Below, in pieces: positions 31,862-44,200 of a stretch of DNA of 64,000 nt. This DNA comes from Hirudo medicinalis. Its lineage: Eukaryota; Annelida; Clitellata; Hirudinida; Hirudinidae. Numbering within the stretch: position 1 is the stretch's first letter; the number at the start of each line of letters is the position of its first letter. The DNA lies in NCBI GenBank assembly GCA_011800805.1, contig MPNW01000012.1:103874-167873 (forward strand). The letters run 5' to 3'. Made by a program: the position numbers and the translations under genes. The notes beneath the pieces were generated by a model. It made no database searches. It saw nothing but the letters and a program-made list of their open reading frames with translations, and had not been told where the DNA came from.

Positions 31862-34440
31862 TTACTCGGTCTGCTTTCTTTTCTTACGTCTGTTTCTGCT
31901 TGCCAAGGACCAAGAAACACCTTCGCCTTCATCTCTATTCATCCTGCCACTGTCATTCTCTTGTCCTTTACTGAAAACTTCATCTTCACTTTCATCTTGA
32001 TCTTCCTCACTCTCATCGTCATCCCCTTCCCTTTCGCCTGCTCCACCACCTTCGCTCTCATCTCCCTCCCTGTTGACTGTTCTTCTCTGGCGATTCCCTG
32101 CAAACATCATTACAAAACATTAGTTATAAGAACAATTAATTATTGTCCTGTTGACGGAAAGAGAATTAATTAGAACATCACAAACGTTCAATAATGGACA
32201 ATGTCAAAATCTACCTCTGGTTTGAATGACAACAGTTTTCAAACATCTATTCGCATCACAAGCCACCTTTTGCACACAACTTTCCTTAAAGTTAAAAGTT
32301 CAAGATTGAGGAGAAATTGAAAAATAATGTAATCAACGCATTAAACATTTTTACCATTATTCTGAGTTTTCTTCTTAAAGATTTAATTTGGCGGTTCAAT
32401 TCCTCGTTGTCTTTCTCAACCCGCTTTGAATCTTCACTGAAGGACAACAGTTTGGCGTTTGACTTTCTCAGCTGCAATGTGGTGGCTTCCAAGTTCTGAA
32501 ACTTTTGTTGAAGGAACCTGTGATCTCCGATGAGGTCATGACGCTCCATCTTGAACTTGTCATTTTCTTTTCTGAGTTTATCGATTTCTTTTCTGAGTTG
32601 AGCATTTTCACTCCTGCAGTCTTCATTGGCTTTACTCAGCTGGTCAATTATCTTTCTTAGTCCCTCATTTTCGGAGACTTTCAATACGTTGTCAAAATAC
32701 ATCTAAAAGTATAGAACCAAAGACCAATAAAACTGTTAAGAATTTCATAGCTAATACAATAACCTTAAGATATAACTGATTTATTTTATAAATAAATTCA
32801 TAAATTACGTAAATGCAGTTAATTAATTATTAAAATTATTAAAATCTCACCTCTTGCACTAGTCTCTTTATGGCGCTGAATCTGTCTGGTTTAATAAAAA
32901 TAAGGCTTAAATTATGACATTTTATCACCTAAAGAAATGTCACTCTAACAAAAACCAAAGATCATATCATATCAAATATCACTTCACAATAAAAAGATAT
33001 CAGTATACCATTAAATGTTATGAAATAAAATAAAAACAAATAAAATGTGGACTGTAAGTGAGAAACATTTCTTACTGCAAATTTGATCTGTCAATGGAGA
33101 TGCAGTTGATGTTGTTGCAGCTTCCACTGTCGAGGATGCACCTTGAGGCACGAAAATTTCTGAGAGTTCTTCTTGAGATTTTGGATGCTGAAGAAATATT
33201 TAAGATTCAAAAATGGTTTGTTACACAGACATTGGTCATCTCAAACCACTATATATTAATGTTATGTTATGAGAGGAAAGAATAATCAATAATCTTACTA
33301 CTGATCTAATTCTTCATCACTTCCCTTAACAAACAAATAGAAAGTTTAAGAAGCACCCACAATTAAATTAAATTCAATTCAATTAAAGTCTTATTAAAAA
33401 CTGACCAAGGCAAGGATAGGAGCTCTGAGATGATCGTCTGAAGTTGTGAGATCATTTGTCCTTAGACCCAAAATCTCATCTTCTTTGTCATTTAAACTTC
33501 TGGCACAAGTCTCGACTTCAGTTTTTGACTAAAAGTATACAATAAAATACAAAAATGTTTGGAATTTCAAACTTGTTTACATCTAATACAATAATCTTAA
33601 GATATCAACTCAGATGTATTTTATAAAAAATATTCATAAATTATGTAAATGCAGTTAATTAATTATTGAAACATCACCAAATGTGCATATTTTTCAGAGT
33701 AAGCGTGGTCCTCCATAATTTCTCCTGGTTTAATAAATTCGAGAGTAATTTTATGGCATTTTATCATTCATATATAACAAATACCAAAGATCATATGTCA
33801 CTTCGTAATAAAAATAAATGATAAATAAACTAACTAATAAACTTGTATGAATTAAAATAAAACCAAATAAAATGAGAAACATTTCTTACAGATTTGCTGG
33901 GTTGGCAAAGTTTCCAATGGTAGCACAGATGATGTGGTTGCAGCTTCCACTGGCGAGTGTGCATCTTGAAGCACGACAGTTTCTGAGACAACATCTTCCT
34001 GATTTTGGATGCTAAAGAAATATTTAAGAATCAAGAGTGGTTTATCTCACAGGAACTAGTCTTCGTAAACCACTATAAAATAGTGATGTAGAATATTATG
34101 ATATTAATGAAACTATGTTATGATAGTCAACAAACAGAAAGTTCATGATGCATCCACAATGATCAATTCAATTAAAGTCTTATTAAACACTGACCAAGGC
34201 AGGGATTGGAACTCTGAACACATTTCGTCCGATCGCCTTCATGATGCCGTGGAAGTGTTTCCTAAATGAAACAAATAAACAATTTAAAATCACTGTCACA
34301 TCAATGAGACCAGCTTCAGAGATTACTGATCAATTACTCACCTCGTCGATCTTTGGATCGTGTGACGAACAATTCCTGCTATTCGCATTTAAAATGTCCA
34401 GAATTAATGCTCTGCTATTGTTCAGTGGTGACAAACAGTT
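31862..34440 (-). CDS. Unrecognised coiled-coil protein with acidic, Lys/Arg-ended tail; 5' part uncertain
   Basis: Well-supported 3' exons join in phase: 33528-33406, 33187-33076, 32885-32851, 32702-32355, 32284-32215, 32097-31862 (stop TAA). Exon 32702-32355 encodes 116 residues of charged heptad-like coiled coil (LRKEIDKLRKENDKF). The last exon is Glu/Asp/Ser-rich and ends in a basic RNRRKKRK cluster, a possible nuclear localisation signal. The Thr/Ser-rich exon 33187-33076 contains VEAATTSTASP. Upstream, near-copies of exons occur at about 34234-34195, 34012-33888 and 33728-33682, and another candidate exon at 34440-34343. Their phases do not all chain, so the 5' structure is unresolved or decayed. 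No family was recognised; function is unknown. Confidence 0.6.
32700..34240 (-). repeat. Diverged tandem duplication of ~0.8 kb including exons
   Basis: Blocks near 32700-33430 and 33530-34225 match in order. These include an AAAGTCTTATTAAA-A/C-ACTGACCAAGGCA intron/exon border (33385-33412 and 34177-34204), the CATCCAAAATC exon start, GTGGAAGCTGCAAC inside the exon, AAATGCAGTTAATTAATTATT in the next intron, and CTGGTTTAATAAA. Both exon copies keep the VEAATTS motif, but an indel shifts one relative to the other. Confidence 0.85.
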
Positions 34441-34691
34441 TGCTGCGCTTATTATGCTTATTATTACTCCTCCCCCGAACAAAATTTCATCGAGTTAACG
34501 TGTGCCTTCAACAGAATTTGTAGTGGTTGATTTAAGTGGTCTGAATCCATGTTGCTAATGAAATGTAATGTTAAGAGAGATCAAATGAAGTAGGATCTAT
34601 TTATTAATTATCTTTTTCAAGGATTACACAACATATAAATGAGATTGGTCTGTAATTCGAGCGGCTAAGTTAAATTCGAGTTAGAACTCAT

Positions 34692-35260
34692 GAGATGGAT
34701 GGATGGATGGATGGATGGATGGATGGATGGATAGGTAGATACATAGATATGAAATCGGGGAATTCTGGAACGGTTCGGTGAGCGATGCCATGAACTATTT
34801 CGTAGCAGAGGCATAAATCGTGGATGAGGTGTCGATGTTCAAGGGTCTTGAGTTGTTGAGGCTCCGAGTTGCTGAAGTCTGTGCTCCAGAATGGTGAGCA
34901 ATATTCGAGGATTGGACAGACATAGGTACAATACTCTGACAATACAAAACTCTGGTTAGAATTTGTTTCTATTTGGCGAAAGCATTTGAAAATCAGACTT
35001 ATTCTGATGAAGGCCTTGTGAATGATGTTGTTAATGTGGCTTTACAAGTTAGTTTACTGTCAATGAGGACACCAAGGTCACGGATATTGTCTGCGGAGAA
35101 TATGGTTCATGAGGAAATTGTGTAATTGTTTGGTGGGGGTGTTGCTCCGCGGCGTCTTGAAGGCTAATTGTAATTGTCATTTGTCACTCCATAACACCAA
35201 CCTGTCAACAGCAGTTTGTAAGGAGGAGTTCTGGGGAGATGATGGTGTTGAATAATTGAG
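34692..35260 (-). mobile_element. Non-LTR retrotransposon (LINE) reverse-transcriptase C-terminal fragment with (ATCC)n tail
   Basis: The minus strand reads, with one frameshift and stops, the typical end of a LINE reverse transcriptase: VDRLVLWSDK, IRDLGVLIDSKLT, then VCPILEYCSPFWS and LKTLEHRH. It ends in a (GGAT)n/(ATCC)n run at 34694-34731 on its 3' side. This resembles Jockey/CR1-type elements truncated at the 5' end. It is inactive. Confidence 0.82.
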
Positions 35261-35349
35261 TATTGAATTAATGTATTCCAAATAAACGATTTAGATTTAC
35301 AGAACACATAAGTCATCCCAAAATGGTCAGAGTAACTCAAAGACATTCT

Positions 35350-36087
35350 ATCTCATTTGTTTAACAATTGATTAAACTAATATTAATAATTTTTCGTTTT
35401 TATGCAGACCAAAAGACTGAAAGACTAACAATGAAAACATGAAACCCTTGCAAATAGGAGAAGATTCATTACTCATATCGAAGCGTTCTCCCAATGAGAC
35501 CCCCGCTATTTTATGCTAACTTGCACTTCTATGATGCAAGTTCAGATTCTAAAATTGGAGACCAAACGAAGACAAGAATTCAAGATCAAATTATTTAGTT
35601 TATAATATTTACAACAAAGTTATTTTTTATTATCCTGGTGTTGGCCATTACAATCCTGCAGAAGCAGGAGAGATTCATGCATCTCGTTTTTCTTTTGAAG
35701 GAAGCACGTGTATTTGAATCTTAATGGAGTAAACTTGCTATTCAAATTATGTTAATATTTGAATAAATTTATTTCAGAATTTTAATTAGCCTTGTTCTTC
35801 CACGTAAATTAATGGTCCTTAATATAAAAGTATAAAAATGTTAAAAAATAATGCAATGAGAACGAAGGAAGGATTATGTGAAAAACTTAATTCAAAGTCC
35901 CTTACAAATATCTTAAAATAAATCCAAACATAAGCTTATAATTCTGGCGACCAATAAAAAAATTCCAGCGATTATTATAATTATTAATACATATTATTTT
36001 AATATTCTTAAAAATTAATTAACATCTTAATAACTTTATTATGCTCGATTTATTATGCTGAATGTGAAATGAATGTAGCAGTACTAT
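35350..36087. other. AT-rich DNA with no recognised feature
   Basis: No exon, repeat unit or element end was identified. Long AT-rich runs and stops occur in all frames. Confidence 0.4.
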
Positions 36088-36335
36088 ATAAATATGTAGA
36101 GAGTGTCCATAGAATATAGTGGCACTATATAAATGCTAGAGAGTGTCCATAGAATATAGTGGCACTACATAAATGGTAGAGAGTGTCCGTAGAATATAGT
36201 GGCACTATATAAATGGTAGAGAGTGTCCGTAGAATATAGTGGCACTATATAAATGGCAGAGCAATTAAAAAATGCCTTCACATCCTATTGTGACACACTA
36301 TAGCACTAAAAAGATTGGATAAATAAAAAAAATTA
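36088..36335 (+). mobile_element. SINE 3' part with a 40-bp unit amplified in tandem
   Basis: Four copies of a 40-bp unit, ATGGTAGAGAGTGTCCGTAG followed by AATATAGTGGCACTATATAA, run from 36088 to 36251. They continue into the same tail as the other SINE copies (ATGGCAGAGCAATTAAAA, ending near GGATAAATAAA). No tRNA-like head is present. The unit contains the family hallmark CACTATATAAATGG. Confidence 0.75.
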
Positions 36336-36595
36336 CATAATCCTAATTATTCTTCTTCTTGGATCTCTCCTTTTCTCGGTCTGAGATTGTCTGATCATCT
36401 CGAATGTTGTCCAAAAAAGTCCTTCGAACTAGGATTTAAAAGTGTGTTTTCTCATTTCATGCCTGCAGGAAAAAACAGTTGGTTTCGACATTTTTTTGCA
36501 GGTTCCAATTTATTTATTTGAAACTAACTATTTACAATATTTAAATTTGTCTTTTTGTTACACTTAATGTTTTATTTATTTATTTAACATTTCTT

Positions 36596-37320
36596 AAAAC
36601 TTTTTCATCATCAACATCATCATCTCCGCTCCACCAACCGGATCATTCTCCCCACAAAGGGTTTGAGACCATTCCACTCTGGTTTCAAATCTTGCTGTTG
36701 TCTGCTGGAGACAGACAACTTGGTTTCAGACCGTTTAAATATTTGAAAAAGTTTTCAATGATGGAAAGCAAGCTCAGGTTGCTACTCGCGCAACCCAGAC
36801 AAGCTTCGGATTGTTTGGGGAGGTTGAGTTTACGGACGTGTAACAGTCTACCTCATTACTACTTAACAATCATCATCATTAACCATCACAATCATTATCA
36901 TAATTGCTAAGGTCGTTTCTGTCAGCAGAGCAGTAAGTATCTTTGTCATTTTCATCAGCACAAGCAAAAGCTATTTTAACTTTATCCAAATCAAAAATGT
37001 TAAAAAATCTACAGCTTTTATATAAATTGATTAAATCAACTTCAAAAAACAAAAAAAGATGTTAAGGTTCATCATTCATTCATCCATTCATTCATTCATT
37101 CACTCATCGTTCACACCATGACATCATCACAGCATCACCGTTCCAGTTATTTCCAGGTTCATTTAGAGGGAGGAGAAGGTCTATATTATGAAAAGGTGGT
37201 AGTATAGGATGTCTACTTGTTACTTCTTTGTCATTAAATAACTGTCATCATCGTCATCGTCATCGTCATCATCATCATCATCATCATCGCTGTCGTCGTC
37301 GTCGTCGTCATCAATAGTAG
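36596..37320. repeat. Unassigned DNA with simple ATC and CATT repeats
   Basis: (CATT/CATC)n is at about 37075-37106 and a (TCA)n/(TCG)n run at about 37247-37312. Nothing else was recognised. Confidence 0.7.
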
Positions 37321-37471
37321 CTTGTGCATCCAGTCGTTGACGTTTCTCATTTCAATAACATTGTAAGCAGTCATTGTAATTATTTTTAATTGCTTTTATT
37401 TATTTTTAATTATTTTTATTTAAAGCTGAATAATTTAAACGAAGTTAAACAACTCGAAGCTTAAAATAACG

Positions 37472-37750
37472 TGCAGGTTGGCCGAATGGGTTACGTTCCT
37501 GCATACGGCGGTAATGGCAACAGTCGTAATGTGTCGTGTTCGAAACCAAGCCTGCACTGCCGCAAGTGCCCTTGGGAAGGAGCGCTATATAAATGGTTAA
37601 CAAGAAGCGCCTCTGACGCTATGCATATGGCGCTATATAAATGAAGTACATAACGATCGATCGAATGGATGAGTGAATGAGTGAATGGATGATTGAGTGA
37701 GTGGATAGATGAATGAATGAATGAATGGATGGATGGATGGATGAGTGAAT
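37472..37750 (+). mobile_element. SINE copy with intact A- and B-box-like sequences and tetranucleotide tail
   Basis: GTGCAGGTTGGCCGAATGGG begins the element near 37472; TTGGCCGAATGGGTTACG fits a tRNA A box of the Ser/Leu type. GTGTTCGAAACC near 37537 fits a B box about 55 bp later. The body AATGGCAACAGTCGTAATGT is shared with the 56.8-kb copy. GCGCTATATAAATGGT occurs, and a second GGCGCTATATAAATGAAG follows, then a (GGAT/GAAT)n tail to about 37745. Confidence 0.82.
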
Positions 37751-38192
37751 GATGAGTCCATCTAAAAAATGGCGGACAGGAGCATGACTCATCAGAAGAA
37801 TCATCGAGGTTGAACTGCGCATCGAGGTGTTCGAAACTTGTTAAAGTTTAACTGCTGCAGCAGTTGGTGTGAACACAGGAGTAGCCGAATGAACTTATCG
37901 AACATTGCTAATTGCAACACGAAACCAAATTGGAAAAAAATACATCGGACATTAAAATCAATAAACTTCATCTGCTCTTCATCTGAATTTTTCTTTGCGT
38001 AAGAGGAGGTGATGACACTGGGTTCTAAACCATACTGAAACAGGGAAGTCTGCAATGTTACAATAAACGAAACCTTGAACTGTTTTGCAGAAACGAGGTA
38101 AATCGGCAATTTGATTTTTGTTGTTTTTTTTTGTATTATAAAACAGAGAGACTATTGTTTCGACAAGATGTTTTATCAAGTAAAGGTACTTT

Positions 38193-38222
38193 TTTATTAA
38201 TTTTGTATTCGTAGAATACAAA
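38193..38222 (-). terminator. Protease 3' end: hairpin and AATAAA signal
   Basis: Just after the protease stop codon (38234) the minus strand has a 9-bp perfect stem (TTTGTATTC/GAATACAAA) with a 3-base loop at about 38202-38222. AATAAA follows at 38198-38193. The AATAAA is a plausible polyadenylation signal; the hairpin's role is unknown. Confidence 0.5.
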
Positions 38223-38233
38223 TTATTATAAAT

Positions 38234-41200
38234 CTATTCTTCCAAAGCTCTGATGGTGAAGCGTCCACACGATTGACAGCAGGATTTTGTAACGTGTTCA
38301 AATCTGCACACATTACGATCGTATTCTACTAATTCTTTGCAAGTGAAAACCTTCTCGTCGTAACCCCACCACACCTCTGCATCACTATTTTTGCAGAAAT
38401 CTGAAATATAATTAAGAGAAATTTTGTAAACAACTTTTGTAAAATATTTAGAAACATTTTTAATAATAATAATGATAGTAATAGTAAAAATGAATCATAA
38501 ATAATCAGGGGCGCTTGGACCATTTATGTAGCGCCGACTCTGGGAGGAGTTTTGTGGTGGTTGCAAGCTAGAATGCGAACACTACACGTAAGGACTGTCG
38601 CTTTTACCGACGCTCGCAGGAACGCAAACATCTCAGCCAACTTGCACTGCATGTTCACTTAAGGCCACTCCAAATAGGTGTTAGAATTTCAACACATTAC
38701 ATAAGACATCATGAAAAAATAGTCTCAATCTTTCCTTTTCAGCAAATATAAGCTAATCAATTAAACATTTTAAATATTTTTATGCACTCACCTTTCTTTT
38801 CATTACCGCTACAAGAAGCACAACAGTACTTTTGGACAGCTTCATAGTGACAGAGATTGGAATTATATTCAACCAATTCCTTACAGCTGAAATTCTTATG
38901 GTCCTGCCAAAAGCTGACGTATTCTAATAAACCTCTAAAGTCTCCTTGGATGCAGGAATCTGCAACGATATCGTTTTTGAATGTATTGGGCAGCAATATC
39001 GGATGTTTTGTTTTTAAATAACGTAAAGACAAATGAATTCAAACCATCGAATAGAGTTGGTTTCTTGGAGGAGGTAGTCGTGGAATCGTGGGTGGTTGTC
39101 AAAAGTTTAGTTGTAGAAGGCAAACTTGTAGTATCTGTTAAGACAGAGCTGATTTGACTGGTTTGGGATTCGATATTTTCTAATTAAGAATAAAAATATT
39201 AGTGATTATGCCAAAGGTCTAAAAGAAATATTGATAATTGTAAACAGTGTTCAAGTTTTAAAATACCTGTAGTTGCGGAGGTAACAGAAAAGGTCATCGT
39301 TTTTGATGCTGCAATTGTGCTGTTTGTGATTGTCGTGGACGTTACTGTTGATGATGGGATATTTGCTGTGATTGGAAAGGCAAAACCACCCGGTGTGGAT
39401 TTAATTGATTGTAGATAAGCTGCACAGGTCTTACAACAGAATCGACTGTTGAGATGACATATTGCAGGTACCATCTTCGGACATCTGGCATCCATGTCAC
39501 CATAGAGACATGTAGCATCAGAATTCAAAACGAAAGCACTGCAAGTTTTGCAGCAAGTTGTAGCATAATAACTGCTGTAGCAGTCCCTAGGCACGAGTCT
39601 GTGGCATTCATCTATAGTGTCTTGGCAACCTTAAAGTTTAATAAAATGAATAAACCATATAAAAAAAAAATATTGCAGTATTGAATTGGAATTTTTGAAT
39701 CGGAACGTATAACATGCGATTTCTGTAATGGCTTACGAAGTTTGTTATTCATCTCTTTGCACAATTATTACCGTATTTCCTCGTGCATAAGATGCACCTT
39801 GGGAACAACAAGCGAGAAAAAAGAGAGAATGTAAGTTAAAATTATTTACAACCACTGTATAAGGCAAACCCAGCTTTTAAACCCAAATTTTTTTCCAGAA
39901 TAAGTGCTTCTTAAACATGGAGAAATACGCTATATAAGATAAGCTGACAGCTATAAATATTATTATTATTATTGTTATTATTACTATTATTATTATGTTT
40001 GTTGTTAGTAATGTTAGTAATTTAAACATTAGTAATTTTAATGTCAATGAACTAATATTTCTCACACCAATACCATACCTCCATTCTTGGTCCGGTTGCC
40101 TTCGCATGATGCACAGCAGATATTTTTGACATCTTTGTCATTGCACATATTTGGGTTCTGATTGATGAAATCATTACACATAATGTCTTCAGAGTTATGG
40201 ACGAATGGAAGTTTAGAGTCGCCGCTGGCACACCTTTCTAAAACGGTCGAATCAGAGTTAAGACTATGTTGACAATCAAAATTACAGTAATTCCTACCAC
40301 AAAAATGAATGATTGGTTAATCTAGGCAACTATTTAAGTTCGTAATATTATTAGAAACAGACCGATGACAAACGCTTCTCCAATTGAGTTAAATCCTTTC
40401 ATTTACCTGGAGCTTTTGGGGCCCTTCTATCGGATGTACATTTTCCCCTGCGACACCAAGATCCCTTCGAGCAGGTAGTTCCATCCATTGCGTTGAGAAG
40501 AGTATTGCCTATGCAGCTATTATCTCGGTGGCATCTTATGACCTCACACATTACCTGATCGTTTTCTGCGCCCTTAATTTAAAATAATATCTCGTTGATA
40601 ATGCTTGCTTGACATGCATAACTAGACATAAATTGGGGGGCTACTATTGACAAGAATCAAAACCTCATTTCATCGAGTTGTGAGAGGATTTGCCCCTCTA
40701 GAAAATGCTGAAATGATGTCTCTGCATGCATATGCAAATTAATCGGAGTAAAATATTTGGGGATTCAGTTAAATTAGCTAAATAGTTACTGCAAAGTATG
40801 ATAATAAGATAGTTAAGATGATTTGGGTGTTAGCCCTTGTGAAGGTTACTGTCTACCAATAAATCTAGTTGTAAATGTGCTTAGTATTTATCTCTGCAGT
40901 TTAGGACACATATAATATTATTTAATTAAAGCATTTTTATTCTTACGCCGCAGTAGAAAGATTTTGGCCCAAAAGCTAGCTTGCACTGCTCATCCAAGTC
41001 ATATATTTGTCCTGGGTACAAATGTAAAAAGATGTCCCTCTCTCTATCGTTTTTCATAGTCTCTCCTCCGTCCGCCAAACAGTTCATCCCCGATCTACAA
41101 TTGTGACAACCGAATAGATGAATAGGTTTAGTCAATTACGCGCTTGAGATGGAATTCATTACAGTTGTTTACAACGATCAAAATTGTTCATTATGTTTGT

Positions 41201-44200
41201 CTAGTATCTGTACAATAATTAAATTATATATAATAATTAATATCAATACCACTATTGCATTTTCTGGAAGTTCTATGGCCAAACGGACAATTCAAAGACT
41301 AAAATTGATGATTTGAACTTTAAACCGTGATTTCTTTACTTACGTATCTAGCTCTTCAAGTTTTTCTTCAAAGAATATAGCTGAACAGACAGAGAAGCTG
41401 AAGGCGTTGTGAATATTTTCCTTTGAATAATCTACGAAGCCTGGTTCCATAATATAGTTAAAGCCGCAATCATTTCCTATGAATTCATCATGTGGTACGC
41501 TAAAACTTTCAGAAATGAAAAAGAAGAGTTATTATCAATAGCAATACAGTACAAAAGTACTAGAACATTAATTCCATTTATTCATAATAATTTCTAAAGA
41601 CATACTTACGAATGTCCAAGTTCATGAGATGTCGTGCTTATAGTGTACAGAAGATGAGCATAATCAATTATGCCAGAGCTTGAAGGGGTGCATATATCTC
41701 CAAATTCGTGTGCTAGGCCAGCGACGGTTTCCCCATCGTCGTCTACGATTTTGTGGCTGACAAAGTTTGTTAAATTGAATTAAACTTAAAGTGGGCATAA
41801 ACTCCATCAAATAAAAGAAATATAATAATTCAGATATCCAAGGGATCATCAGAAAGAATACATTTTGCCAATTGATAACCAACGATAAAAATAGGTCAAA
41901 TGCAAAAATTACACCGAATTAACTTATTTTAACATAGATCCCATGGGTATCAACAGAATCCAGAACCGAGTAAAGAATGTAATCTTTCAGATTATGTTTG
42001 AATGATGGTAATGGCTTATTTCACAACTATTTTGGCGTTGAGGCCCAGTTCAGTTTATAAAAATAAGATTGGTATGTTAAGAGATGAAATTTATAGAGTA
42101 GCATTACTGCATTGCTTGGGTGCCCATGAGGGTGTATCGCATCAACTCATTGCAAAGGTTTGCACTTAATAAACACAAATATCAATTATCATTTCAACCT
42201 TGTAAATATGGCGGTGTAATCATAACTGGGCAATTTAGATTCATTTCCCTTTGCCTTTTCGTTTCTCCCCCATTCGGCCATCTTTTCCAAAACCACGCTT
42301 GAATTAATAGAACGTGAATCAATCTTAGACGCCTCATTTTCAATAAATGGTACATCACTGGGACTCTGAAAAGAAAACGAAAAATTGATTGTTGATGCAT
42401 TGAATCACTAAATAATAGGGCTGCAGATTTATGTGCGTTAACGGGAGATTAATGCGTTTAAAAAAATTGCAATTAAAATAATTAACGCGACGTTTAACGC
42501 GTTAAATTTTTTTAATTTCATAAAATTATTTTATAAATTTTTAATTTCAAATTCCATAAATATTTTCATCGAAAATTTGTCAACTCTTTGTCTGTTTTGT
42601 GTCCTTCCGACTTTCTTTTTGTTTACGAAGACTTGCCGTTTTGTGCTTAAAAAAGATGGCCACAAGCAATATGTGGTGGTTTTGGGAGGCAAATTTATTT
42701 TCAAATCAAACTCTGTTGTAGTTTGCAACGTGTAGTTTGCAAATGCGAGTTAAAATATCATCGCAGTACGTCTTTTACATATCATTTGCATAGCAAACAC
42801 ATTTAATGCTGGGGATCATTTGATGACATCTGCCAATTGCAAGCCTTCTCAACATCAACCGACACTAATGGAGTTGAAAGAAAAGGCAAAACCAATGGAG
42901 TAGTCCAAATTTGATGCTATCACTAAAGCCATAGCTAAATGGATTGCCATGAATGGTAGGCCGACGAATTTAGTGACAGACGAAGGACTGCAAGATGTCG
43001 TACGCATCGCTACAAATAACAAGTCTTATGTACTTCTATGAATCTGGTGTTGAAGCTGTTCTGTCAAAAGCACGCAAAATTGTTGGCCATTTCAGGCATA
43101 GCCTGAAAATGATGAGGAGCTTCAAACTGAACAAAGCAAACTAAACCAGAAATCTGAGTCTTTGATGCAAGATGTCTCCACTCATTGGAATTCCACTCTG
43201 CAAATGATCCAGCGACTTATAAGAAATAAAGCAGCAGTTTTTGATAATCCCCACCATAAACATAATCTCCTAAATGAATCAGAATGGGAAAACTTAGAAT
43301 AATGGAAACTGTTTTGGAGCCTTCACGTTATGCAACAGAACTCTTGGGTGGAGAAAGGTACATTTCTTGTACAGTTGTGCTACCAACGATGTGTCATTTA
43401 TTTCGTGCCATGACTGTCTGGTGATGATCCTGCTTATGTGGTTCGGTTCAAGAAAGCTTTTACTGAGGATCTTCCACAACATCAGAAAAATGGTAATTTA
43501 TCATGGTTAAGTATTGCCGCAGCACTGGATTCAACATTTAATTGTGCTGGATAACAAATTTTGTTTCATTTGTCAGATATTGTTACTGAACTGCAACTGG
43601 CTGAATATGGACTAAGTGTCACAAAAGACTTTACACTTGAATGAATAAAACTGATTTTGGTGTAAAAATGGCATATATTGGGAAATTGATGTTGCGTTAA
43701 ATATGCGCTAACTACGATTAAAAACATTAATCGATCTGCAGCCCTACTAAATAAGTCAAAAGATGGCAGAATGAAACATTTGGATTTAGCAAAATGTTCT
43801 AATAAGATTTTATTACCATCAAATAATGACAAACATACTTACTTCGGCAATCAGCGCTCCTACCCACTTGACAGTGATCTTCGAATCGAGTAAGAAAATT
43901 CCCTCGAAATCCATTTTCACCTTAAATATACTAAATAATTTATTTCTTTACCTTCTTAGTGATGTAATTAATCATGTCAGCTAAGCCATCGATTTGTTTT
44001 TTGTTTTTGTTTTTTTAGTTTTAAATGATTTATTACATGTACAATTTTAAATGATTTTCAACCATGGTGCAGATTGTAAGGCACTTCAATCACTAACTGC
44101 TTCCATGATGTGAGTGAAGAAATATCTGATTGTCTTCCTCGCATCTTCTTTCTTTTCATTTACTGATGCGGCTTTACTTTCTGTGAAATATCTTAAAAAC

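Noticed and set aside
37472..37550. Functional tRNA gene
   Set aside because: A- and B-box-like sequences are present but the cloverleaf arms do not close, and the same head recurs with a common non-tRNA tail, so it is a SINE.
37801..38221. 102-codon minus-strand ORF beyond the protease stop
   Set aside because: No domain, and it lies in the 3' flank with an AATAAA signal upstream of it.
38235..39600. CRISPR or operon-like structure
   Set aside because: The window is clearly eukaryotic; repeats here are protein-domain and microsatellite repeats.
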